Shown: positions 10,729 to 22,106, numbered from the stretch's first letter. The stretch: 64,000 bases of DNA from Acanthosepion lycidas (GCA_963932145.1 OZ010613.1:38226976-38290975); one strand, 5' to 3'. The notes: generated from the sequence alone by a model not told the origin. Translations and numbers: made by a program.

Positions 10729-11164
10729 GTCCTGGGTATGACGATAAACTACATCCGGTAAGAAGGTCTCTGATGGGGAAGTTTTAAGGAGTATGGAACC
10801 ACCTCTTCATTGCTGTTGTTCTTACTTCCACCCTGATCCGGGGTGGCAGCACCTTTTAGGGTTCTAGCTATGGTTAAATAATTAACCTCCAAACTGGAGT
10901 CAAAATACAATGAAAGTATAAACATTTTTATAGTAAAAATACCAGCAATATATTTTCATAGTAAAATGCCAGTAATACATTTTCATAGTAAAAATACCAG
11001 CAATACATTTTCATAGTAAAAATAATACCAGTAATACGTTTTTGTAAAAATAAATAAAATAAAGATTATCAGCAATACATTTTTGTAAAAGAAATTAATG
11101 CTCGCAAGAAAATTAAATTTCAGTATTAAATGGCAAATAAGGAGTTGATATGCCGCTAAACAAT
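10729..11164 (-). repeat. Minisatellite-cored repeat with conserved ends (copy a)
   Basis: One end is GTTTAGCGGCATATCAAC (minus strand, at 11164), the other GTTTATCGTCATACCCAGGA (at 10729). Between lie units like TAAAAATACCAGCAATACAT in variable number and a block containing GGTGCTGCCACCCC. The same layout recurs at 27067, 48624, 50287 and 60552. Helitron-like or pearl-type elements of molluscs have comparable tandem cores, but I cannot assign this one. Confidence 0.8.
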
Positions 11165-11516
11165 CTTACAGTCATCCCTATGTATGTATATGTAAAAACG
11201 TACAATCATACCGATTTCCAAGGAATAAGTATTGCCGATATTTCAAATACCTTTTGTGAACAATTGTATAAATACCTGCCTAATTTATGTTTTATTATCT
11301 ATTGTGCAAACCGAGTGTATTTACAAGCTCCCGGTTTCTAATAAAACGTTTTCTTAAAATGACTAAAAATGTCTGAAAACGTCTACTTTTGTATAACGTG
11401 ACTCCACTTTTTTATTTTAATTTTCGTTCAAAATTTGTCTTGACTTTGATTTAATGAAGCTGAGAAAAATATTTAGTTGTATTTTTTTTTACTTAACGAA
11501 AAAAGCTCTAAAATGA

Positions 11517-11631
11517 CTTACGGCCATATCATGTTGAAACACCGGTTCTCATACGATCACCGAAGTGAAGCAACGTCGAGCCTGGTCAGTATCTAGTTGG
11601 GTGGCCACTTAGGAATACCAGGTGCTGTAAT
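11517..11631 (+). pseudogene. 5S rRNA-derived sequence (copy 1), head of a chimeric SINE
   Basis: About 115 nt follow metazoan 5S rRNA closely: ACCGGTTCTCATACGATCAC, CGAAGTGAAGCAACGTCG, then GGAATACCAGGTGCTGTAA. The internal promoter region is largely kept. It runs directly into GGATGTGCAGGTGG and a tRNA-like unit, so it is not an isolated 5S gene. Confidence 0.9.
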
Positions 11632-11800
11632 CCTGGATGTGCAGGTGGTGAAAGGGATTATCACTTGAAACCGGAAATCGGAGAGCCGAGTTCCAATTCC
11701 AGTTGGGTCCTTTGTATTCCCATATGCACAGATACTCTTGAGATAGGTATGAATCCCTCTCTTCTTTCTAGCTATGGGTTAAGTAGTGGGACCTGTATTA
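11632..11800 (+). mobile_element. tRNA-like unit and SINE family B body, joined to 5S
   Basis: A-box-like TGGTGAAAGGG at about 11646 and B-box-like GAGTTCCAATTCC at about 11690, then the family-B body with GGTATGAATCC and CTATGGGTTAAGTAG. The same direction as the 5S part supports one composite element. Confidence 0.75.
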
Positions 11801-12269
11801 GTAAATCATTATTATCCCCAAACCTTCTTACATATTTTCTGGCTTTAAATAAACTGCAAAGGGTTTTATGGGCCATGCTGCAGTTAAATCGGTCGAATGT
11901 GGAATGTGTTGGCACAAATCGAATTATCAATCAGGTTTTGGCCAATTACCTAATTCAAAATACTCCACGGTTGTGCCAACGTTATTGCTTAACATGATTA
12001 GCTATTTCTGATCCAAAGCCGGACATACTGCTTGATCTTGCATTCCAATTTTTGCAATGTGCGTGCAATGTAATCAAATTTTTCAAACTAACACATCAAA
12101 ATGAATTCCTTCATATTGCGTATTTTACTAACATTGTTTCATATTATCGACATTTTCCATTTCAAAGTAATATACTTTAATGCGCCTATGTGTTATCAGA
12201 AATTGTGAAATCAATAATTATATCGAGAAGAAACAGGCATACTAAAATTAGCTGTCAAATAAAACAGTG

Positions 12270-12500
12270 GGCCAACTTAGATTATATCGACGACACAAGG
12301 AGCTATTTGAACTCCTAGGTAAGCTTGATTTGTCTGAGAAAGATATTAGAATAATCCAGAACTCATGCTGGGAGCATACAGGTAGAAAATGAAGTTAGTA
12401 ATTACGTAAAAATAGAAAAGGGAGTAAGAAAAAAATTACTTTTCACCGGACTTATTTAACCTTTACAGTGAGGCGATCCAGAGAGAATTATAGAAAAATG
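12270..12500 (+). mobile_element. LINE family 2, short RT fragment
   Basis: It matches the start of the copy at 54770: ATATTAGAATAATCCAGAAC, GGGAGCATACAGGTAG, TTTTCACCGGACTTATTTAA. About 230 bp next to the FTCD exon at 12627. Confidence 0.75.
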
Positions 12501-12626
12501 TTTGTATGGTGTTACAACTATTATCAATGAGTAATTTACATAGAGATTTTCATGGAAGATTTCTATATGTTGCCTCAATTTAACTTTGGATTCTTTTCTT
12601 TTTTCTTCAAAAAAATGTGTTCTTAC

Positions 12627-12788
12627 CATGTAGGTTTCAAAAGCTTTACTATCAGCATCAATGAATTTTTTCAGTTCCAGCATCTTCTCATGCAACGGCG
12701 GTATCAGCTTTCTCATCTTGTCATCTAACTCCGCGAACTGACGTTTTCCATATGTAAGTTGCCCGACCATGGCGCCCAGTGCAGCTCC
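12627..12788 (-). CDS. FTCD: FTCD exon, cyclodeaminase core
   Basis: 54 codons in phase 0. It encodes GAALGAMVGQLTYGKRQF, then MRKLIPPLHEKM and KKFIDADSKAFETYM. The acidic DAD stretch aligns with the region of the mammalian domain that carries the aspartate reported as essential for deamination. The donor is ATG|GTAAGA. Translation of this strand past the donor runs into intron and is not coding. Confidence 0.97.
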
Positions 12789-12889
12789 CTGTAAATAAAT
12801 AAATAGATAAATAAAAGTCTGGAATCAAATAATTTGTGGTCATTAATGCCACAGAATTATCAAACATTAAAAAGGAAGAAGGGTATATA

Positions 12890-13270
12890 TAGCTGGATAG
12901 ATGTTATTAGTAGATTGGACATCGATTTCCTACTACGTCTGTATCTCTTTAGAAAAAGCACTATTCGTGACCATCTAGATCTAACACTTTCGCCCCAACC
13001 CCTTAGCCTCCGACGTCTTACTCTCTGGGTTGGGGCGTCTACTCGGTCCTAACCAAACTTAAGGGAGTGGCTGTAGGTCCCCTGAGCATCCGTAGATTAC
13101 TCGACCGGTCCACTGGTTTAATCCTGCTTCCTGTCCACGTTGTGTTTGGTTTGATCCAGAAAGCAGAAGTGATGTTCATCCATTCACGGTCAACTGAAGA
13201 TGTAGACACGGCTGGAGAGTCTGCGCTAAGAAATTTAGAATGCAGCAAAATAAATAAATAAATAAATAAT
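12890..13270 (+). mobile_element. Retroposon-like repeat with AAAT tail
   Basis: It ends in a run of AAAT units (13247-13268) after TGGAGAGTCTGCGCTAAG, as 3' ends of some LINEs or SINEs do. The body is moderately GC-rich with no recognised domain. The 5' limit is uncertain. Confidence 0.45.
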
Positions 13271-13758
13271 ATCTGCAGAAAGCCGGAGAAACAACTATTC
13301 AATGACTGAATTGTTAATGTCTTTTATATAGCAGAAAAGAATAGTATAGAAAAGAAACGGGTTACAGAAAAGAAAAGTAATTGACGTAAAAACGCATACA
13401 CTGGATTCTGAACACAGAGAGAGTGTGTTATGATTAACTTGTTGTTAAATCGCCTCAGAACGATATACGACTCTTGCGATGGGAGAATAAGATTTCTGTG
13501 CGCGGCTTAAAAGTTTATAGTGACGTTCCTACTATTTCTATTTTCTATTTCAATTTTCAATCGATAAAAATTATTTCGACCATTACCATTGTTCTGATGA
13601 CCCAGATTCAATAGGTACAACTTCTGCCCTAGATCAAGTTTCAACACCAGTAAACAAAATGCTCTGATTTAATGTCGCTATTCAAATCTTCTACAATTTC
13701 ACTAAAAAAAAATATGTGTGTTTGTGTGTGTTTCCCAGACTCTCTCTGTCACATAGAG

Positions 13759-14208
13759 CAGTTGTTCCCAAACGGTGCGGCGGGCCTCATAGGTGCAGCG
13801 GAAGAGGATAGCAGGTAAGGTGGAATGATTTAAAGACAATCAAAGATTTAGCAACAGTTATTAAAAATTCATATGTCAAATATAAATATGATTTCAAAAT
13901 TTGAAATATTATTATGGGTTACTTGAAATTGCATGCATGAGCCCCAGTATAAATAGTCATCAATAATTATTGACCAATTCTATCATTATATGTTTGCATT
14001 ATATCAAGTATTAAGAATATAGTAACTAGGGTTCGCAAATTGAAGGTGAGAGTTATCAATGATAATGTTCTGACTTCGAATCCGCGGTTATCTTCTTTTA
14101 ATCCCCTTTCTGTTTTATTTTTTAAATGTGCTTTTTATCACATAAAATTTGACGCAAGAAAATTTTAATTCTGAAAATGCTGACCAGAAAAAAGTTTGGT
14201 AACCATTG
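13759..14208. mobile_element. hAT-like non-autonomous element (copy 1)
   Basis: Ends CAGTTGTTCCCAAACGG and GTTTGGTAACCATTG, typical hAT termini. The reverse-complement copy is at 49788-50215. Target duplications are unclear. Confidence 0.75.
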
Positions 14209-14214
14209 GCCTAT

Positions 14215-15230
14215 AGTGTCGTTGTTGAATGGTTATCTCTATAAAAAATGTTTACAATAAAGAAAGGAAAGTATAGTAATAAGCAATGAAGATTAAATTT
14301 GGTCACATTTAGACAACGTTCAATGAAGGGTCAAAGTTTGTTATCACTAAGTTGAAGTGTAAACACTTCGGAAGACGAACATAATTTGTAGTGAAAGATA
14401 GAGTACGGCAGGGGGCGGTAACCTTTTCGAGAGAGTGAATCAGATAGTGTCTCAGAGGAGGGCCATGATATCAAATGTTACTACATCTAATTTGATTTAA
14501 TAAACTGTCTCGACTTCAGACCTCTCAATCCAGAAGGCTGCTTTGGCCTGGAGGCTTAAAAAAAAAAAACAAAGTTATTGTTATACTGTTTAAACAAAGT
14601 TCCATATTTTACTGCAGGAATGACAGGATAACAACTAACGCAATAAACAAAAAATGCAAATTCCTTACAACAAACGAAATACAGTTAGAAATAGTAAATT
14701 ATTTGATGAGACACTTGTTTCTGCTTATTGTTTGATAACTTCTCCCCATCTAACCTTCTATAGAACCACATTTCTATGATACCTGCAAAATCTCGTATTC
14801 CCGAGATTATAACATTCTTAAATATTTGCTTTATGAGCAGTCATTATTTCCTTATTTGTTTTTTCCTTCAGTTCTCCAGCCACACTTAAGAATTAAGATT
14901 CATCAGGAAATTAAAATAGGAAAGCGTGAAATTTTCACTGGTATTTTTAGTGCACTATAATAACGAATCTATTCAGATGGTAGCGGAGCAAGAAGTAACT
15001 GTACAACCCCTGGCAAATATTATGAAATTAACATATTTAGACGATGTTCACTTAATAACAGGTAAGGCGTAAAATATCTTTTTTTTTAATATCTGAATAT
15101 TCTGGTTTTCGTAAAATATACCTGACATAAACTCGATTAAATTATTTAAATTAATGTTATATTTAATGTTATTGTTTTTACAAGACATGTAAAGTTTTTG
15201 CTAGGGATTGTAAAAAAAGAAACAAAGACT
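14215..15230. other. AT-rich intron, no clear feature
   Basis: A short match (about 30 bp near 14757, CTATAGAACCACATTTCTAT) to a family-2 LINE and a 60-bp block near 14887 shared with 51862 (ACTTAAGAATTA, GCGTGAAATTTTCAC). Otherwise nothing was identified. Confidence 0.4.
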
Positions 15231-15233
15231 TAC

Positions 15234-15357
15234 CAATGAAGCGCAGAGAGCAGACACAGATCCTCCTCCAGGTGCAGGAGATCGGCTCCCAACATTGTCT
15301 ATAAATGAATTTACTGTCATATCAAGAAGAGGTGTGTTGCTCTCACTAAGCATGTAC
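15234..15357 (-). CDS. FTCD: FTCD exon, start of cyclodeaminase domain
   Basis: It completes the split Glu and gives 41 codons, with TVNSFIDNVGSRSPAPGGGS then VSALCASL. The block SPAPGGGS is the hallmark of the all-helical cyclodeaminase fold. The acceptor is TTTGCAG and the donor GTAAGT. Exit phase is 0. Confidence 0.96.
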
Positions 15358-15635
15358 CTGCAAAGTGAGAATTACAATAAAGCAATGAAAGGCGTTTACA
15401 GACTGAACAGTACAGAAGAAAGAATCAAGAAACCAAAACCTAATTTCAGGTGAGGTTGCTTATGTTAATTTAATAAGAATGCTCTCGGAAAAAAATGTGA
15501 ATCCCTGCGCTCTGTTTCATCACCAAATAATTTGCTTCTGATTGTCACGATCGTTGATGGAGAACAAAGATTCTCAACCGTCGCACCGTGGCCACGCGAT
15601 CCTCTTAAGTGTGCCGCGAAATGTTGTCACGGCAC

Positions 15636-15653
15636 ACACACGCACACACACAC

Positions 15654-15708
<55 letters not shown>
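15636..15708. repeat. (CA)n-(TA)n microsatellite
   Basis: CA dinucleotides to about 15666, then TA to 15708. It directly borders the palindrome with the hammerhead motif. Confidence 0.95.
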
Positions 15709-15710
<2 letters not shown>

Positions 15711-15921
15711 GCAGTGTTACATTAGAAAATACACATACCCACTACAAAACTGTACATCTTGTTTCAACGTTAAAAATTTTGTTAACGTTTCATCAGGTGG
15801 GAAATCATCGTAGCATCGTGATTTCCTACCCGATGTAAGGTTAAAAAAAATTTTAACATTGAAACAAGATGTACAGTTTTGTAGTGGGTCTGTGCATGTT
15901 CTAATGTAACACTGCATAATA
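15709..15921. mobile_element. 213-bp palindromic element with hammerhead motif
   Basis: The left arm (from ATTATGCAGTGTTACATTAG) pairs along nearly its whole length with the right arm (to CTAATGTAACACTGCATAAT), centre near 15812. Both arms contain AACAAGATGTACAGTTTTGT. The left arm on the minus strand has an intact hammerhead core; the right arm on the plus strand has a decayed one. Confidence 0.9.
15738..15801 (-). ncRNA. Hammerhead ribozyme candidate 1 (type I, full core)
   Basis: Read on the minus strand: stem I 5' CCCAC, core CTGATGA, stem II AACGTTAA with TTAACGTT (8 bp, 8-nt loop), core GAA, stem III ACAA with TTGT, then the cleavage base A and stem I 3' GTGGG. Every invariant core position is present, with a GUA cleavage triplet; the expected cut falls between 15743 and 15742. 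It has the same strand as FTCD, within the intron 15358-17733. Activity is inferred. Confidence 0.8.
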
Positions 15922-16024
15922 AATAAATATTTATTGCTCTAATTTTGTATTGAGACCTGTTTTAAATTAATGTTTTAAATTAATGTTTTGAACGCTGAAA
16001 CCATACTCTTCGTTCTTTTACATT

Positions 16025-16026
<2 letters not shown>

Positions 16027-16110
<84 letters not shown>

Positions 16111-16179
16111 GTAATGGTACAGCGTTAGTATTTGAATAAATAAATAAATAGATGAATATAACATCAATCAGACAAATTT

Positions 16180-16227
<48 letters not shown>
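16027..16227. repeat. (TA)n, (TG)n and second (TA)n microsatellites
   Basis: TA 16027-16060, TG 16061-16107, TA 16182-16227. Short open frames here are artefacts of the repeats. Confidence 0.95.
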
Positions 16228-16229
<2 letters not shown>

Positions 16230-17365
16230 TCTATCCAAAATACTTTTACACACTTTGGAGGTGTATTCCTCACACCAAAACAAGGACGCAAGTTCACATC
16301 TACCAATCCTTCGTTTTTGAGTTATTAAGTTTAAAGTAAGTTTACGGTAGATGGCGCTGTGTTGCCATGTAGACTAGGTTACATTCGTCATTCGTGTACA
16401 TTTGTGGCTAGTCAACGTTTGACATGTGTAGTAGTGAGTTAAATAAGAAGTGTTCCATTTAACAATAGCAGGATATTCACATCGTGAGCAAGCAGACATG
16501 ATTTTTATATACGCCCACGCGAATGGCCGCAGATATGATTTTTTATATATGCCCGCGCGAATGGTTGCGAGGCTATGCGGCTGTATCTGACTGCGTTTCC
16601 AGACTGAAGACAGTCGAGACATTCAAAATTTGCTGCTGTTTATCGTCGTGTTGCTGAGACAGGATCCGTGGCAGCACAAACTATGGATCCAGGAAGAAAG
16701 AGATCCACTCACTAACTAAGAACACATTCTGCAGGCTGTCGGAGACGATCCAGGTATCAGTCACGTCAAGTGGCCCTAGCATGTCGTACATCTCATAGTA
16801 CCGCATGGCGGGTACTTCAAGAGCCGCTGCTGATTCCGTATCATTTGCAACGTTTGCAGTGTCTTTCGCCCTCTGATCACTCACCACGGAATAACTTTTG
16901 CCGATAGGTTATTGCACAAACTGCCGATCCATTGTTTGTCTCTTCAGTCTTGTTTACGGATGAGGCAACATTTGGAAGAGATGAAATTTGCACAACCAAC
17001 ATTTATGGACGGAACAGACATGGTACAATACATACTAGACTTTGTTATCAGTTTACGATTAATGTGTAGGCTGGCATTGTAAGTGACTGTGTGGTAGATC
17101 CATATGTTCGCCCAGCGCATCTGACAAGAACTGTCTACAGGGCTTTTATTTCGAACACACTTTCAGACGGGCTAAAGGATGGCCTTCTGCTAATACGAAG
17201 ACACATGTTGTTCATGAGCCTCCAGGAGATTTTAATCACATTGTTTTCGATGCACAGGCTGACATCTACCATGAAAGGTGCATAGGTAGGAGAGAACTGG
17301 TTCCATGGTCTGCGTGTTCCACCAACCTCAATGCTTTGGAATTTTATCCTGAATCCTTTTCTTTT
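16228..17365 (+). mobile_element. Mariner-type DNA transposon relic with transposase
   Basis: In changing plus-strand frames I read an N-terminal YSHREQADMIF helix, a LFTDEATFGRDE-like catalytic block near 16950, INVWAGIVSD, and VVDPYVRPAHLTRTVYRAFI near 17090 followed by RRHML. The order matches IS630/Tc1/mariner transposases whose first catalytic block is TDEA. Frames are broken several times and the distal catalytic part is lost. The left end abuts a TA array and the right end is unclear. Confidence 0.75.
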
Positions 17366-17369
17366 ATTA

Positions 17370-17660
17370 CTGTTGAACTAGCTAGTTGCAACGGTTAGTT
17401 CTATTTTAATAGTTTTTTTCTCGCACTTCTCACCTGTGGAAATCACTTCTGATTCCTTGCTTTCATGCCACCTACAATCTTCAAAAATTAAATGTAACGT
17501 CAATCGCCGTCGTCTGTCTTCCTGAACCCTATTCTTTCTATTGTCTAACCTTTTTTTCCTCATTAAGTCTTCTCATTTCTCTTTCACTCTCAGCAACCCT
17601 GGCGTCTTAGTGGCATTATCACCTTGCTTGGAGTGACATGATTAAAAAAATTCCTCATCC
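17370..17660 (+). mobile_element. LINE family 1, end of ORF2 and 3' tail
   Basis: It contains TCGCACTTCTCACCTGTGG and CTACAATCTTCAAAAATTAA (C-terminal TSHLW..S..YNLQKLKCN-like), then GGCGTCTTAGTGGCATTATC. It ends at GATTAAAAAAATT, 70 bp from the FTCD exon at 17734. Confidence 0.8.
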
Positions 17661-17733
17661 TACATCCCGTCAGCTATACTATATACTCAAGCATTTTTTG
17701 CTTTATGTTGTGACATTAAATTTCGATACTTAC

Positions 17734-17795
17734 TCAATGATCCTCTTTTTGGGGTTAAACACGTCTATGGAATTCAGCCCTAATCGATCGATTAC
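17734..17795 (-). CDS. FTCD: FTCD exon, inter-domain linker
   Basis: A short 62-nt exon, 20 codons plus two bases. It reads VIDRLGLNSIDVFNPKKRII, with a final Glu codon split with the next exon. The human counterpart contains RLGLDS and FSPKERIIEY. The donor GTAAGT is consensus. This segment joins the transferase C-subdomain to the cyclodeaminase domain. Confidence 0.95.
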
Positions 17796-17799
17796 CTAA

Positions 17800-18415
17800 A
17801 ATAAATATCGAAAAATTGTTAATTCTCAGCCTGAAACATACAGATGTTTTCATTCTTAACGTTAGAGGCGGAGTGGCCTGGGTGTCAGCTCGCCCGATGT
17901 TAAGTGCGCCCCTAATGAAATGATCCACTATACCGAATAAAGATGCAATAAAGAATCAAACAGAGACTAATGTTTTATTAATAAAAAAGAAGTACTTCAT
18001 AAAGTCATCTGCACTATCATTTACTCAAGTTCAATGTGAGAGGAAATTTAAATATCATAAAACAAGGCTAAGAAATTCCCTCTCTCGGGAGAATTTTGGA
18101 ATCATATATGTTGCTATCTATTGAAAAGGAATTGTTAGATGAATTGGATGCAGAAGAAAATTATTGGCAGATTCGAACATCCATCTATTGAATACAAACG
18201 ATTGCTCTTAACCTAGTGGATAGCATGCGATTTTGTCAGTTTGTAATTTAGTACTATCTGTTAACGTATAAATTGTGTGATAAACTATTTTAAAATTTCA
18301 ACTAATTACTTAAAATTAAAAAAATAAATAAATTAAAAATTAAATTATAACATTATTTACATTCTACATTTACATTTGGAATCTATTGTCAGTAATATGT
18401 ACTGTACATGTACAT
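17800..18415. other. No feature recognised
   Basis: AT-rich intron sequence without identified repeats or frames. Confidence 0.4.
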
Positions 18416-18417
18416 TG

Positions 18418-20255
18418 TCGTCGTGGCTATCCCTAGAGGTCAAGGATGACCGTCTTGTTTCGTTTGCCTCGGTTTGATTTGGGGACTCTGAGATGGATAA
18501 TGAGATCGATTTTTGCTTGAAAGGTCCTTCGACATTGAGGACAGGTGGTTCTGGATAGTGGATTAGGTCTTAGTTTTTTTTTTTCGACATTTTTCCTCTA
18601 GTTTGGCTTATCGTTTAGATTTGAAGATTGTCTGAACGACAATGGATCACCACAGATTCCTGTCTATTTCACTGGATTCCCAGCTGTTGATATCAGTTTC
18701 ATTTCTTCACATTTTGTTTTAGAACGGTCTTGAATCTTTTTTTTTTTTTTTTGACCTCCTCTTTTCAGATTACTTTCTTTGAATTGGGAGTAAAAGATTT
18801 GCTTTGGTAGGTAGGTGTCATCCATTTGCTCCAGATTTCAACTCTATTAAAGTTGATTTTTTTAATGACGATGGTTTCACTGATGGCCATTTTAGCTTGT
18901 TCTAGTCCGTTGACGTTAGTACTTCTGTCTTCACATCTGATGTTCAAGATATTTCAACATCTTTTTTCCTCTAGTTCGGTTTATCTTTTAGATTCGAACA
19001 TTGTTGTTTTGTCTCTGACAATGGATCTCCAGAGATTCCTGTCCATTTCACTGGATTCCCAGCTGTCGATATCAATTTCATTTCTTCACATTTTGTTTTA
19101 GAACGGTTTTGAACCTCTTCTTTTGACTTTCTCTTTTCAGATTTCTTTCTTTGAGTTGGGAGTAAAAGATTTGCTTTGGTAGGTGGGTGTCATCCATTTG
19201 CTCCAGATGTCTGCTCCATCAAAGTTGATTTTTTTAATGACGATGGCTTCACTGATGGCCATTTTAGCTTGTTCTAGTCCGTTGACGTTAGTACTTCTGT
19301 CTTCACAACTGATGTTCCAGATATTTCAAAGACAATGCTGATGGATTTTTCAAGGAATGTCAGATGTCGTCGAGGATATTTCTAGGTTTCAAAGGCATAA
19401 AGGAGAATTGGAATCATTACTGCCTTGTACACTTATATTTTGCTGTCTGTTCTGATGTTATGATCTTGGAAAACTGATCCTACACATTTGAGACGGTGTT
19501 GTATCTCATCTTGAAGGTCAACGCTAGAAGACAGATTGCTACTAAGTGATCAATAAACTGTTTCACCAAGTTCGATCTTTGGTTCTGTTTGGATTGTTTC
19601 AGTTGGTGATGGTTGACAGAAGATTTTTTAGGCCAACTTTGGTGTATGCATTGTTGCGGGCATTCAGTATTTGTTTCAGCTATGATTCAGGAAGTGCTGT
19701 AAAATTATTGTCATCTGCGTATTGAAACTCGATCAATGAACTCATTAATGTCTTGATTTTGCAGCGAAGGCGGACAAGACCCAGCTTGGAACAATTCATA
19801 TTAGTCATTGTCGGTGAATACTATGGAGCGCATTTCATCATGAAGGAGCTTCAGGATATGGATGTATTTTGGTGGACAACCATATGTGGAGAAAATATCC
19901 TATAAGATCTCTCAGAGAGTCAAATGTCTTGGTAAAGTCAATGAATGTCATGTACAAGGATTGGAGTTGTTTTTTTCTAATTGATACAATGTGAAGAACA
20001 TTTCTATTCTTCTACGGGATAGTCTGAAATCGACGTGTTTGTGGAAGGATCATTTCAGCTAGTGGCCTGAGTCCGTTATTCATGGTATAGGTGAGAATTT
20101 TTTCAGCTGTTGAGAGTAGAGAGATACCATGGTAATTTCCGTGAACGAATCAATCTCCTTTCTTCCCTTGGATGGTAATTATTGCCGAGTCTTTGAAATC
20201 TTGTGATACAGCTTCATTTGTCCAGATTTTCAAGATGATTTGATGCAGTTGGTGT
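18418..20255 (-). mobile_element. Non-LTR retrotransposon (family 3), 3' half, with internal tandem duplication
   Basis: The minus strand reads NIRCEDRSTNVNGLEQAKMA and MDDTRLPKQ-like stretches, typical of the region after RT in a widespread invertebrate LINE. The segment 18586-18958 is repeated at 18959-19330 (period 373). The frame is broken in many places. Confidence 0.75.
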
Positions 20256-20600
20256 TGAATAAGATCAAAAGTAAATATAGATCAACAATACTGAAGACCA
20301 ACACTGATATTAATGCTAGATTGAAAGAGCACTTTAAAGAACGACAGAACCAAACCGTCAACTTTGATGCAACATCTCGTTCTGTCTCCCATGGCTTCCT
20401 GTTGACGAGCCCTTAAAATCATGAAATCAGGGAAGCCATCAAAGCTATGAAGAAAAACAAAGCCTGTGGACTAGATGGAATTCCAGCAGAAGTCTACAAA
20501 TATGGAGGCGATGTACATTTTAGGCATCTGCAAGATAAAGTCAGGTCAAAATTCAATTTCGTGATGAAACTCGAGCGATCTCTCTCTTGGGTGTAGGCCT
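20256..20600 (+). mobile_element. Non-LTR retrotransposon RT start, inverted to its neighbour
   Basis: The plus strand reads INARLKEHFKERQNQTVNFD and EIREAIKAMKKNKACGLDG then IPAEVYKYGG, the conserved entry to the LINE RT domain. It lies head to head with the minus-strand fragment at 18418-20255. Confidence 0.85.
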
Positions 20601-20639
20601 GTGCGATGGTATATGGAGGCTATGTGCTGCCTAGACTAT

Positions 20640-20905
20640 ATACTCGCCCCTCGGCTGTACCGAGAAGATCCAAAGGAATACAGAGCATTACATTTTGGGA
20701 CGGCTTGACTGCAGAAGTTGCCGGAAAGTAACCAGTGTTGACAGCCAACTGCCTTCGGGGCCCCACTCGGCGTTTTCTGTCTGGTTTTACTTCCATAGCC
20801 TTTTCCGTATTTTGGATACGACCTCAAGGCAATGGAGGTTTAAAACTAGGTTTTTCCTTCCCCTTAATGGACTGTCGAGCTCCATCTACCCGAAAGTATT
20901 ATAAC
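20640..20905. repeat. GC-rich repeat-like block, unclassified
   Basis: It contains GCCTTTTCCGTATTTTGGAT and CTTCGGGGCCCCACTCGGCG. Base composition is unlike its surroundings. No end repeats or known domain were seen. Confidence 0.35.
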
Positions 20906-20914
20906 TGAAGAAAA

Positions 20915-21340
20915 TAATCGCTTGTGGAACTCCCTTCCGGCTCCGTGCTTTCTAATCAAGTTTAGTCTTCTAAAATTAAAATGCAAAAAAGTTGGTTCAC
21001 TCTGTTGTGCTAGACAATTTTTCTCTCCAAAATCTATCTTACATATCTATATGTCTACCATTCGTCCATGCTTAGAATATTACTGCTACATTTGACCCGG
21101 CGTTCCTGTTATTTACCTAGAGCTCCTTGGTAAAATCAAAAGAAGAATCAGAAATATTATTGGCCGTGTTCTGGCGTCTCGGTTTCAGTTTCTTTCCTAC
21201 CGCTGTAAGGTTGCCTCCCTAGGCCATTTCTATTAATACTTTCATGATAATTGTTAGGATGAGCTCTTCGCTATGGCACCTAAATTTGAGCGCAGTATTA
21301 GACTGGCGACGAGGTTTCATCATTTTACTGTTGACCTGAT
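20915..21340 (+). mobile_element. LINE family 1, rearranged ORF2 fragments
   Basis: A C-terminal piece (TGTGGAACTCCCTTCCGG) comes first. An upstream piece follows (RPCLEYYCYI-like near 21065, RRIRNIIGRVLASRFQFLSY near 21150). The order is opposite to that in the intact family, so it is rearranged. Confidence 0.75.
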
Positions 21341-21345
21341 ATTGT

Positions 21346-21512
21346 TGATAATTTTACTATATATAAAATATACTGCAGGTATTTTTACTATAAAAATGTA
21401 TTTTTAACACTTCTATGGGTTTTTGTCTTTGTTTGAGACTCACTATTTGCCCATATCTTAAACCCTAACAGGTGCTACCACCCCTGGGAACAACAGCAAT
21501 TAAAAACCTCAA
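21346..21512 (+). repeat. Minisatellite-cored repeat, partial (copy b)
   Basis: It carries TTTACTATAAAAATGTATTT and CCCTAACAGGTGCTACCACC then AACAACAGCAATTAAAA. The GCGGCATATC end is missing. Confidence 0.7.
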
Positions 21513-22106
21513 AATGATTCAGTCTATTTTTCGTTTTTCACCCTGTACAAGGTCCAAGAACCACTCAAGGTAGAGGGTTAAAAGGAACCGGAAACCTAAT
21601 CCTAAACATGGAAAATCCTCCTGTTAAAAAACAAAACAAAAACAGGTAGGTATGTGAACCGGACGATAGGCGTACCTATCTACTCCTACTGAGAAAAGAA
21701 ATAGTAATTCAACAGTAAATAAAAAAATCACTGATTTAGACGGAGACGTTAGAAGTATAGAATTAAAGTAGAGTTTAGAAGGAACTGGAAACCCAATCCT
21801 AAATAGGAAATAAGAGATACACATCTACTTCTTTTCAAAAGACCGGAGGTGTGTGCACCAGGCAATAGACGAACCTATCTACTCATGAAAATAAAGTGAA
21901 TAGCATATTGCTGGTAATTAATATTCAATTAATAAAAAGAACTAATCAGCCACAGAAACTCAAGTGATGGACGACAATCTGTCGGGTGTAATGGCTCGTT
22001 TGGTTAGTTTAACGAGATATCAACACTTGTGGACTTGTTTAATGTTGAATATAAAATAAAACTGATGATTAAAAAAAACTTGATCTTAAGTCTATTTTCC
22101 ACTTAC

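Noticed and set aside
11517-11631. Functional 5S rRNA gene
   Set aside because: Several changes from metazoan 5S, no terminator T-run at the end, and direct fusion to a tRNA-like unit.
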